NCBI GenBank assembly: GCA_963675995.2
Contig: CAXXIY010000001.1
Span: 1,240,001 to 1,304,000, forward strand
Source of the DNA: JAAFHB01 sp963675995
GTDB taxonomy: Bacteria > Bacteroidota > Bacteroidia > Bacteroidales > Prolixibacteraceae
Direction of reading: 5' to 3'
DNA length: 64,000 nt
Made by a program: the position numbers and the translations under genes. Shown one piece after another: positions 32,765 to 44,700 of this stretch; within the stretch, counting starts at the first letter, position 1; every line of letters starts with the position of its first letter. A model generated the notes under the pieces. That model worked only from the letters and a program-made list of their open reading frames with translations. It had not been told where the DNA came from and did no database searches.

Positions 32765-35700
32765 TTAATACCCGACATAGACAAATCCCTTTATTGTTCG
32801 ATTTGTATCTCCCAATTTTAGGATATAGTAGTAGGTTCCTGTTGGGACGAGTTCCAGATTCGTCAATGTGGATTGTATTGTTCTTCCATTCCAGTCGTTT
32901 TGGTAGTCTTTGCTTTGGTAGACAAGCTGACCCGCACGGGTATAAACGTAGAGCTGTGAATTTTTGTAATTCTGTAATCCCTTAATTACGAAGAAATCAT
33001 TTTTTCCATCACCATTTGGTGAAAGTCCTTCCGGAAGTATTATTTGACTTTCATAAATATCAATTGTGACAACCGCCGAGTCACATAAGCCAATCCTGTC
33101 ACATGCTTCATAAATAAACAGGTCATGTCCGGGTTTTCTTTCACTCGGTTGATAGGTGATTGTCCCATCCGTGTTAGGCTTGGCTGCTCCATGGGTTGGC
33201 GGCTGGATGACCCGAACCTGACCCGGTATAAAACCTGCTGAGGACCGGTCATTTTCCAGCACGTTAATTATGGTATCCTGTGTCCAGGGAATTATGACAT
33301 AATCGGGATTGACGAAAATTTGGTAAACTTCAATCGGGAATTTGAAATCCTTTGTAGCCATACATCCATGAATATCAGTGACCTCCAGCTTATACCATCC
33401 AGCTCCAAAGAAATTTGCAGTTGGCTGGTTATCAGGACCGATTATATTCCCTTCATTTGTAGACCATTTATAATTAATTGCTTCCCCGGTTGAAACAGTC
33501 CCATCGACGATCATACTTCCATCCTTCTCAATTTTTCCGGAGGAGAAAACACTAGCAATAGGAGGTGGATCAATGTGAATTGTAACCTCCTGGCTGTCGT
33601 TATTCCCGGACTGATCGGTTATCCGTAGTCTTACCCTGAAATTTGCCGGCAGCTTACCAGAGTAATCAGATGAGAGCAGGAAGTCAGTATTTATCCCTGA
33701 TTGATTGGTTAATACGCCACCCTGATCAAGGAGTGACCATTCGTATTTGACAATACTGCCTATCGATTTCGATGCATCAAGATTAATCTGCTGGCATGCT
33801 CCGATCAATATTCCTTCAGCTCCGGGTATTATTTCTCCATATGAAATGACTGCTTTAATCTCAATTTCAATATTCATTGTCGCAGACGTAGCGCACTGGC
33901 CGGGATCTGGAATAAAAGTATAAGTTTTAGTTCCTGAAGTAGTTGTGCTGATTGTTGCCGGGCTCCAGGTTCCGGTTATTCCATTTAAAGATGCAGATGG
34001 GAGCAAAGGAGCGACTGAGTTCTGTAGAATTGGATCAAGCTGTGTAAATGTAGGGGTGAGTGCATTGACCAGATTGAGATTTAGTGTAGCTATTGAGTCA
34101 CACCCTGTTTGACTAACCAGTTTTATATTATAGGATCCGGCAGCATTAAAATTGTTCCCGTTCCAGATGAATGGCAATTCATTGTTGCAAACTGATTCAG
34201 ATGTTGTGCTTGTTACTGTAGGATTGATAAACACATCCATTGGCATTTGCACCGCACATTGTCCTGATTGTGGAGTAAATTGATAGGATGTTGTTCCTGA
34301 TTTTGCTGTGTTTATTGTGCTCGGATTCCATGTACCGGTGATTCCGTTTGTTGATGTGATCGGCAAATCCGGCGCAGCACCATTCTGACATAGTGGCCCT
34401 ATTGATGTAAATTGAGGTATTGCCGGAGCATTTATGGTGATCTCCATTGTTGTCGGTACTGCGCACTGGTCGTTATTTGGAGTGAAGATATACTTTGTTG
34501 TTGTGACATTTGTGGTATTGATTGTTGCCGGCGACCACGATCCTGTAACACCATTTGTGGAGTTAATAGGCAGTGTAGGCGGAGTGCTGTTCTGGCAAAG
34601 AGGTCCGATCGCGTTGAAAAGTGGAGTTACTTGTGGATTTACGGTGATATTCATTGCTGCTGTAGGTGGACATGTAGCAGGACTGGAAGTAAAGGTATAG
34701 GTTTTAGTTCCCGCCGCGAGGGTGCTGATCGTTGAGGGGTTCCATGTTCCGTTAATTCCGTTTGTTGAAACAGCAGGCAATATCGGCGCTGTACTGTTCT
34801 GGCAAAGTGGATCGATTTGAATAAATACAGGATTCATTACCTCATTTACAGTGATATCCATTGTTGTTGGAGTAGCGCATTGATCGGGATCTGGTGTAAA
34901 GGTAAAAGTTGTTTTTCCTGCCGATGATGTGCTGATTGTCGATGGGCTCCAAGTTCCTGTAAATCCGTTTGTTGATTTAAGTGGCAAGGATGGAGCAGCG
35001 CTGTTCTGGCACAGCGGAGCTATTTGGTCAAAATCGGGTTTAACCTTCGGATTTACAGTAATATCTTTTGCGATAACCCAGGCGCACTGGTTTGCATCGG
35101 GGTTAAAGTTATAGGCGCGCGTTCCAATTGCTGCAGTACTGATTACAGAGGGATTCCAGGTACCGGTTACACCGTTTGTTGACGATGATGGCAGAGAAGG
35201 AGGTGTACTTCCCTGACAGAAGGGGCCAATCTCTGCAATCAAAGGGTTGATCTTGCCAATAATGGTTACGTCGACAGTTGGGGAGCTTGCACACTGTCCG
35301 GTGGTAGGAGTGAAGGAATAGGTAGTAGTTCTGACAATAGATGTATTGATAGCCGGAGGATCCCATGTGCCGGTTATCCCGTTTAAGGAAGTTGTAAGTA
35401 ATGCTGGCGCAGGGGTATTCTGACAAACTGAATTGACAATCGGGTTGAAATTAGTCGTTATCCAATCCTTGATTGTTACAGATATACTGGTTGTGTCTGA
35501 GCACTGGTTAGCATCAGGAATGAAGTAATATCTTTTTGTTCCCGCCGTAGTGGTAGAGATTATAGCCGGCGACCATGTACCGGTGATGGCGGTAGAATTG
35601 TTTGATCTGATCGGTAACACAACAGGATCATCTCCTTTGCAAAGGGGTTGAATGGCAGAGAATGATGGAGTGATGAGGGCCACAGGATTAATCACCACAT

Positions 35701-38700
35701 TGACAGAAGCCAAAGAGGTACATCCGGCAGTATTTGTAACGGTAAATGTATAGTTAACAGCAGGAGTCAAACCGGAAACTGTTCTGCTTGTACCTGTACC
35801 TGTTACAGTTGTTCCGCCAGGAATTCTGGTTAAAGTCCAGGTTCCTGTTGCAGGCAGACCGGTTAAGACTACACTTCCAGTTGGGACAGCACAGGTGGGT
35901 TGAGTTATGACACCAATAACAGGCGCCGTTGGTACTGTCGGTGCAGCAATGATCACCACACTGACAGATGGTGGAGAAGTACAACTGGCTACATTTGTTA
36001 CCGTAAAGGTATAAGTTGTCCCGGCAGTCAAACCGGAAACTGTTGTGGTTGTACCTGTACCTGTTACAGTTGTTCCGCCAGGAATTCTGGTTAAAGTCCA
36101 GGTTCCTGTTGCAGGCAGACCGGTTAAGACTACACTTCCAGTTGGGACAGCGCAGGTGGGTTGAGTTATGACACCAATAACAGGCGCCGTTGGTACTGTC
36201 GGTGCAGCATTGATCACCACACTGGCAGATGGTGGAGAAGTACAACCGGCTACATTTGTTACCGTAAAGGTATAAGTTGTCCCGGCAGTCAAACTGGAAA
36301 CTGTTGTGGTTGTACCTGTTCCCGTGGTTGTTATTCCCCCCGGATTTCTGGTCAAAGTCCAAGTCCCGGTAGCAGGCAGACCACTTAAGACCACAGTTCC
36401 CGTTGCTGTTGAACAGGTAGGCTGGGTGATTTTTGCAACTATTGGGGCAACCGGTGTAGCGGGTGATAGATTGATTACTACATTGGCAGACAGAGAAGAC
36501 GTACAACCGTCACTGTTTGTAACAGTAAAAGTATAGGTTGTACCAGCAGTCAAACCGGAAACTGTTGTACTTGTTCCTGTACCGGTTGCTGTTATTCCTC
36601 CTGGATTTCTGATTAGTGTCCAGGTGCCGATAGCTGGCAGACCGCTAAGGACCACATTTCCTGTCGGGAAAGAACAGGTTGGCTGCGTAATGGTTCCGAT
36701 GATCGGAGCAGCAGGGGCACCCGGAGCGGTATTGACGGTCAGAGCTGTTGCGGCAGAAACGCAAGTCGGATCGGTACTATAACGAGCAGTAACCGCGTAT
36801 GTTTTGGGAGCCAGTCCGGCAAAGGTAGTGCCTGACTGGTAAACTGTTCCGTCAATACTGTATTCCAAACCAGCGCCCAGCGGAGCGGTAAACACGATAG
36901 TTCCCGTAGTAACTGAGCACGATGGCTGAACTGTAACACTTGCCGTAGGAGCAGCAGGAGCTCCCGGCGCCGGATTGACCGTTAACGAAGTTGCGGCAGA
37001 AACGCAAGTCGGATCGGTACTATAACGAGCAGTAACCGCGTATGTTTTGGGAGCCAGTCCGGCAAAGGCAGTGCCTGACTGGTAAACTGTTCCGTCAATA
37101 CTGTATTCCAAACCAGCGCCCAGCGGAGCAGTAATGACGATTGTTCCTGTAGCAACTGAGCACGATGGCTGAACTGTAACACTTGCTATCGGGGTGGCCG
37201 GAGCCCCCGGCGCCGGATTGACCGTTAACGAAGTTGTGACAGAAACGCAAGTTGGATCAGTACTATAACGAGCAGTAACCGCGTAAGTTTTGGGAGCCAG
37301 TCCGGCAAAGGTAGTGCCTGATTGGTAAACTGTTTCGTCAATACTGTATTCCAGATTGGCGCCCATCGGAGCGGTAATTACAATTGTTCCCGTAGCAACG
37401 GAACAGGATGGCTGAACGGTAACACTTGCTATCGGAGTAGCAGGAGCAATCGGGACAGGATCGATCACCATATCAGCAGACAGACTGGAAGTACAACCAG
37501 CTGCATCGGTTACTGTGAAATTGTATTTACCAGCAATCAAACCTGATATTGTTGCACTGGCAGTTGATCCGGCAATTGCACCTGGATTGATGGTCCAGTT
37601 TCCAGATGGCAAACCACTTAAAACCACACTTCCTGTTGGGATGGTGCAGGTTGGTTGTGTAATGGTTCCGATGATCGGAGCAGCTGGAGCTCCCGGCGCC
37701 GAATTGACGGTCAGAGCTGTTGCTGCAGAAATACATCCTGTTGCAGTTTCTTTAACAATGATGTTGTAATTCCCCGAAATCAATCCGGCAAATTTAGCTG
37801 AAGCCGACCAGGTAGTACCACCATCGATACTGTATGAATAACCTGAACCTTCAGCAGGAGTGGTAATTACAATTGTTCCCGTACCGACAGCGCAGGATGG
37901 CTGAACGGTAACACTTGCCGTTGGTGCAGCGGGAGCCCCCGGCGCCGGATTAACCGTTAACGAAGTTGTGGCGGAAACGCATGTTGGATCGTTACTATAA
38001 CGAGCAGTAACCGCATACGTTTTGGGAACCAGTCCGGCAAAGGTAGTGCCTGACTGGTAAACTGTTCCGTCAATACTGTATTCCAAATTGGCGCCCTGCG
38101 GAGCGGTAATTACAATTGTTCCCGTACCGACAGCGCAGGATGGCTGAACGGTAACACTTGCTATCGGGGTGGCCGGAGCCCCAGGCGCCGGATTGACCGT
38201 TAACGAAGTTGCTGCAGAAACGCATGTCGGATCGGTACTATAACGAGCAGTAACCGCATAAGTTTTAGGAACCAGTCCGGCAAAGGCAGTGCCTGACTGG
38301 TAAACTATTCCGTCAATACTGTACTCAAAACCGGCGCCCAGCGGAGCGGTAATTACAATTGTTCCCGTACCGACAGCGCAGGATGGCTGAACGGTAACAC
38401 TTGCTATCGGGGTGGCCGGAGCCCCCGGCGCCGGATTGACCGTTAACGAAGTTGTGACAGAAACGCATGTTGGATCGGTAGTGCTGCGAGCGGTAACCGC
38501 ATACGTTTTGGGAACCAGTCCGGCAAAGGCAGTGCCTGACTGGTAAACTGTTCCGTCAATACTGTATTCCAAATTGGCACCCAGCGGAGCAGTAATGACG
38601 ATTGTTCCTGTAGCAACTGAGCAGGATGGCTGAACAGTCACACTTGCCGTCGGTGCTGCTGGAGCCACAGGTACAGGATCGATCACCACGTCAGCAGACA

Positions 38701-41700
38701 GACTGGAAGTACAACCTGCAGCATCGGTAACTGTGAAATTGTATTTACCAGCAATCAACCCCGATATTGTAGTGCTCGTAGTTGATCCGGCAATTGTACT
38801 CGGATTGATGGTCCAGTTTCCAGATGGCAAACCACTTAAAACCACACTTCCCGTTGCAATGGTGCAGGTTGGTTGTGTAATGGTTCCGATGATCGGAGCA
38901 GCAGGAGCCCCCGGCGCCGGATTGACCGTTAACGAAGTTGTGACAGAAACGCAAGTCGGATCGGTACTATAACGAGCAGTAACCGCGTATGTTTTGGGAA
39001 CCAGTCCGGCAAAGGCAGTGCCTGACTGGTAAACTGTTCCGTCAATACTGTATTCCAAACCAGCGCCCAGCGGAGCGGTAATCACGATAGTTCCAGTAGC
39101 AACGGAACAGGTTGGCTGAACTGTAACACTTGCCGTAGGAGCAGCAGGAGCAATCGGGACAGGATCGATCACCACATCAGCAGACTGAGATGTATTACAA
39201 CCTATAGCATCGGTAACTGTGAAATTATATTTGCCAGGAATCAACCCCGATATTGTAGCGCTCGTAGTTGATCCGGCAATTGCATCCGGATTGATGGTCC
39301 AGTTACCAGATGGCAAACCACTTAAAACCACACTTCCCGTTGCAATGGTGCAGGTTGGTTGTGTAATGGTTCCGATGATCGGAGCAGCAGGAGCCTCCGG
39401 CGCCGGATTGACCGTTAACAAAGTTGCGACAGAAACGCATGTTAGATCGGTGGTTCTGCGAGCGGTAACCGCGTAAGTTTTGGGAGCCAGTCCGGCAAAG
39501 GTCGTGCCTGACTGGTAAACTGTTCCGTCAATGCTGTATTCCAGATCGGCGCCCAACGGAGCGGTAACCACAATTGTTCCCGTACCGACAGCGCAGGTTG
39601 GCTGAACTGTAACACTTGCAGTCGGAGCAGCAGGAGCAATCGGGACAGGATCGATCACCACATCAGCAGACAGACTGGAAGTACAACCTGCAGCATCGGT
39701 AACTGTGAAATTGTATTTACCAGCAATCAACCCCGATATTGTAGTGCTCGTAGTTGATCCGGCAATTGTACCCAGATTGATGGTCCAGTTTCCAGATGGC
39801 AAACCACTTAAAACAACACTTCCCGTTGCAATGGTGCAGGTTGGTTGTGTAATAGTTCCGATGATTGGAGCAGCCGGGGCGAGTGGAGCAGTATTGACGG
39901 TCAAAGCTGTTGCGGCAGAAACGCAAGTTGGATCGGTACTATAACGAGCAGTAACCGCGTATGTTTTGGGAGCCAGTCCGGCAAAGGTAGTGCCTGACTG
40001 GAAAACTGTTCCGTCAATGCTGTATTCCAGATCGGCGCCCAACGGAGCGGTAACCACAATTGTTCCCGTAGCAACGGAACAGGATGGCTGGATGGTAACA
40101 CTTGCCGTCGGTGCAGCAGGAGCCTCCGGCGCCGGATTAACCGTTAACGAAGTTGTGGCGGAAACGCATGTTGGATCGTTACTATAACGAGCAGTAACCG
40201 CATACGTTTTGGGAACCAGTCCGGCAAAGGCAGTGCCTGACTGGTAAACTGTTCCGTCAATACTGTACTCCAAATTGGCACCCAGCGGAGCAGTAATCAC
40301 GATAGTTCCCGTAGCAACTGAGCAGGATGGCTGAATGGTAACACTTGCCGTCGGTGCAGCAGGATCCCCCGGCACCGGATCGATCACCACATCAGCAGAC
40401 AGACTGGAAGTACAACCTGCAGCATCGGTTACTGTGAAATTGTATTTACCAGCAATCAACCCCGATATTGTAGTGCTCGTAGTTGATCCGGCAATTGTAC
40501 CCGGATTGATGGTCCAGTTTCCAGATGGCAAACCACTTAAAACAACACTTCCCGTTGCAATGGTGCAGGTTGGTTGTGTAATACTTCCGATGATCGGAGC
40601 AGCCGGGGCGAGTGGAGCAGTATTGACGGTCAAAGCTGTTGCGGCAGAAACGCAAGTCGGATCGGTACTATAACGAGCAGTAACCGCGTATGTTTTGGGA
40701 GCCAGTCCGGCAAAGGTAGTGCCTGACTGGTAAACTGTTCCGTCAATGCTGTATTCCAGATCGGCGCCCAACGGAGCGGTAACCACAATTGTTCCCGTAC
40801 CGACAGCGCAGGTTGGCTGAACTGTAACACTTGCAGTCGGAGCAACAGGAGCAATCGGGACAGGATCGATCACCACATCAGCAGACAGACTGGAAGTACA
40901 ACCTGTAGCATCGGTAACTGTGAAATTGTATTTACCAGCAATCAACCCCGATATTGTAGTGCTCGTAGTTGATCCGGCAATTGTACCCGGATTGATGGTC
41001 CAGTTTCCAGATGGCAAACCACTTAAAACAACACTTCCCGTTGCAATGGTGCAGGTTGGTTGTGTAATAGTTCCGATGATCGGAGCAGCCGGGGCGAGTG
41101 GAGCAGTATTGACGGTCAAAGCTGTTGCGACAGAAACGCAAGTCGGATCGGTACTATAACGAGCAGTAACCGCGTATGTTTTGGGAGCCAGTCCGGCAAA
41201 GGTAGTGCCTGACTGGTAAACTGTTCCGTCAATGCTGTATTCCAAATTGGCGCCCAGCGGAGCAGCAATCACGATAGTTCCAGTAGTAACTGAACAGGAT
41301 GGCTGAACGGTTACATTTGCTACCGGAGTAGCAGGAGCCCCCGGCGCCGGATTAACCGTTAACGAAGTTGCGACAGAAACGCATGTTGGATCGGTGGTGC
41401 TGCGAGCGGTAACCGCGTAAGTTTTGGAAGCCAGTCCGGCAAAGGCAGTGCCTGATTGGTAAACTGTTCCGTCAATACTGTATTCCAAATTGGTGCCCAG
41501 CGGAGCGGTAATCACGATAGTTCCGGTACCAGCGGAACAGGTTGGCTGAACTGTAATACTTGCCGTTGGAGCTGCTGGAGCCACAGGTGCCGGATCTATC
41601 ACTACATCAGCAGACAGACTGGAAGTACAACCTGCAGCATCGGTTACTGTGAAATTATATTTGCCAGGAATCAACCCCGATATTGTAGCGCTCGTAGTTG

Positions 41701-44700
41701 ATCCGGCAATTGCATTCGGATTGATGGTCCAGCTTCCGGATGGCAAACCACTTAAAACAACACTTCCCGTTGCAATGGTGCAGGTTGGTTGTGTAATGGT
41801 TCCGATGATCAGAGCAGCCGGGGCGAGTGGAGCAGTATTGACGGTCAAAGTTGTAGCTGCAGAAATACATCCTGTTGCAGTTTCCTTAACGATGATGTTA
41901 TAATTCCCTGAATTCAATCCGGCAAAAGTAGCCGAAGCCGACCAGGTAGTACCACCATCGATACTGTAAGAATAGCCAGAACCTTCGGCAGGAGCGGTAA
42001 CCACAATTGTTCCTGTACCGACAGCGCAGGTTGGCTGAACAGTCACAGATGCAGTCGGAGCAGCCGGGGCGAGTGGAGCAGTATTGACGGTCAAAGTTGT
42101 AGCTGCAGAAATACATCCTGTTGCAGTTTCTTTAACGATGATGTTATAATTCCCTGAATTCAACCCAACAAAAGTAGCCGAAGCCGACCAGGTAGTACCA
42201 CCATCGATACTGTAGGAATAACCTGAACCTTCGGCAGGAGCGGTAACCACAATTGTTCCTGTACCGACAGCGCAGGTTGGCTGAACAGTCACAGATGCAG
42301 TTGGAGCAGCCGGGGCGAGTGGAGCAGTATTGACGGTCAAAGTTGTAGCTGCAGAAATACATCCTGTTGCAGTTTCCTTAACGATGATGTTATAATTCCC
42401 TGAATTCAATCCGGCAAAAGTAGCCGAAGCCGACCAGGTAGTACCACCATCGATACTGTAAGAATAGCCAGAACCTTCGGCAGGAGCGGTAACCACAATT
42501 GTTCCCGTACCGACAGCGCAGGTTGGCTGAACAGTCACAGATGCAGTCGGAGCAACCGGGGCGAGTGGAGCAGTATTGACGGTCAAAGTTGTAGCTGCAG
42601 AAATACATCCTGTTGCAGTTTCCTTAACGATGATGTTATAATTCCCTGAATTCAATCCGGCAAAAGTAGCCGAAGCCGACCAGGTAGTACCACCATCGAT
42701 ACTGTAAGAATAGCCAGAACCTTCGGCAGGAGCGGTAACCACAATTGTTCCTGTACCGACAGCGCAGGTTGGCTGAACAGTCACAGATGCAGTCGGAGCA
42801 GCCGGGGCGAGTGGAGCAGTATTGACGGTCAAAGTTGTAGCTGCAGAAATACATCCTGTTGCAGTTTCTTTAACGATGATGTTATAATTCCCTGAATTCA
42901 ACCCAACAAAAGTAGCCGAAGCCGACCAGGTAGTACCACCATCGATACTGTACGAATAACCAGAACCTTCGGCAGGAGCGGTAACCACAATTGTTCCCGT
43001 ACCGACAGCGCAGGTTGGCTGAACAGTCACAGATGCAGTCGGAGCAGCCGGGGCGAGTGGGGCAGTATTGACGGTCAAAGTTGTAGCTGCAGAAATACAT
43101 CCTGTTGCAGTTTCCTTAACGATGATGTTATAATTCCCTGAATTCAATCCGGCAAAAGTAGCCGAAGCCGACCAGGTAATACCACCATCGATACTGTAAG
43201 AATAACCAGAACCTTCGGCAGGAGCGGTAACCACAATTGTTCCCGTACCGACAGCGCAGGTTGGCTGAACAGTCACAGATGCATTCGGAGCAGCCGGGGC
43301 GAGTGGAGCAGTATTGACGGTCAAAGTTGTAGCTGCAGAAATACATCCTGTTGCAGTTTCTTTAACAGTGATGTTATAATTACCTGAATTCAATCCGGCA
43401 AAAGTAGCCGAAGCCGACCAGGTAGTACCACCATCGATACTGTAAGAATAACCAGAACCTTCGGCAGGAGCGGTAACCACAATTGTTCCCGTACCGACAG
43501 CGCAGGTTGGCTGAACAGTCACAGATGCCGTTGGTGCAACCGGGGCAATCGGGACAGGATCGATCACCACATCAGCAGACTGAGATGAATTACAACCTAT
43601 AGCATCGATAACTGTGAAATTATATTTGCCAGCAATCAACCCCGATATTGTAGTGCTCGTAGTTGATCCGGCAATTGTACCCGGATTGATGGTCCAGTTA
43701 CCTGATGGCAGACCACTTAAAACCACACTTCCCGTTGTAAAGGTGCAGGTTGGTTGTGTAATGGTTCCGACAATCGGAGCGAAGGGAGCGTTATTTATGG
43801 TAATTATCAGTTCGTTTGAATTTGCAGGATTGCCCGAGACACAGGTTTCATTGGAGGTCATCACTACAGAAACCTTATCGCCATTCACGGGAGCAAAAGC
43901 ATAAGTGGCGGCGCTGGTCCCAACATTAGTGCCGTTGACCGTCCACTGGTAAACCGGAGCGGTACCGCCATTTACCGGTACGGCTGTGAAAGTTACAATT
44001 GTGCCGGCACAGACAGTTGTCTGATCGGCGGTGACTGAAACGGAAGCAGGAAGCGGATTATTTACGGTTATCGTCAGTTCGTTTGAATTTGCAGGATTGC
44101 CCGAGACACAGGTTTCATTGGAGGTCATCACTACAGAAACCTTATCGCCATTCACAGGAGCAAAAGCGTAAGTGGCGGCGCTGGTCCCAACATGACCGCC
44201 GTTAACCGTCCACTGGTAAACCGGAGCGGTACCGCCATTTACCGGTACGGCTGTGAAAGTTACAGTTGCACCGGCACAGACAGTTGTCTGATCGGCGGTG
44301 ACCGAAACGGAAGCAGGAAGCGGATTATTTACGGTTATCGTCAGTTCGTTTGAATTTGCAGGATTGCCCGAGACGCAAGTTTCATTGGAGGTCATCACTA
44401 CAGAAACCTTATCGCCATTCACAGGAGCAAAAGCGTAAGTGGCGGCGCTGGTCCCAACATTATTGCCGTTGACCGTCCATTGATAAACCGGAGCGGTACC
44501 GCCGTTAACCGGTACGGCTGTGAAAGTTACAGTTGCGCCGGCGCAGACAGTTGTCTGATCGGCGGTGACTGAAACGGAAGCAGGAAGCGGATTATTTACG
44601 GTTATCGTCAGTTCGTTTGAATTTGCAGGATTGCCCGAGACACAGGTTTCATTGGAGGTCATCACTACAGAAACCTTATCGCCATTCACGGGAGCAAAAG

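Noticed and set aside
35754..36506. A 250-codon minus-strand frame inside giant gene 1
   Set aside because: A shadow frame rich in Cys, Asn and Arg that mirrors the repeat structure of the true frame.
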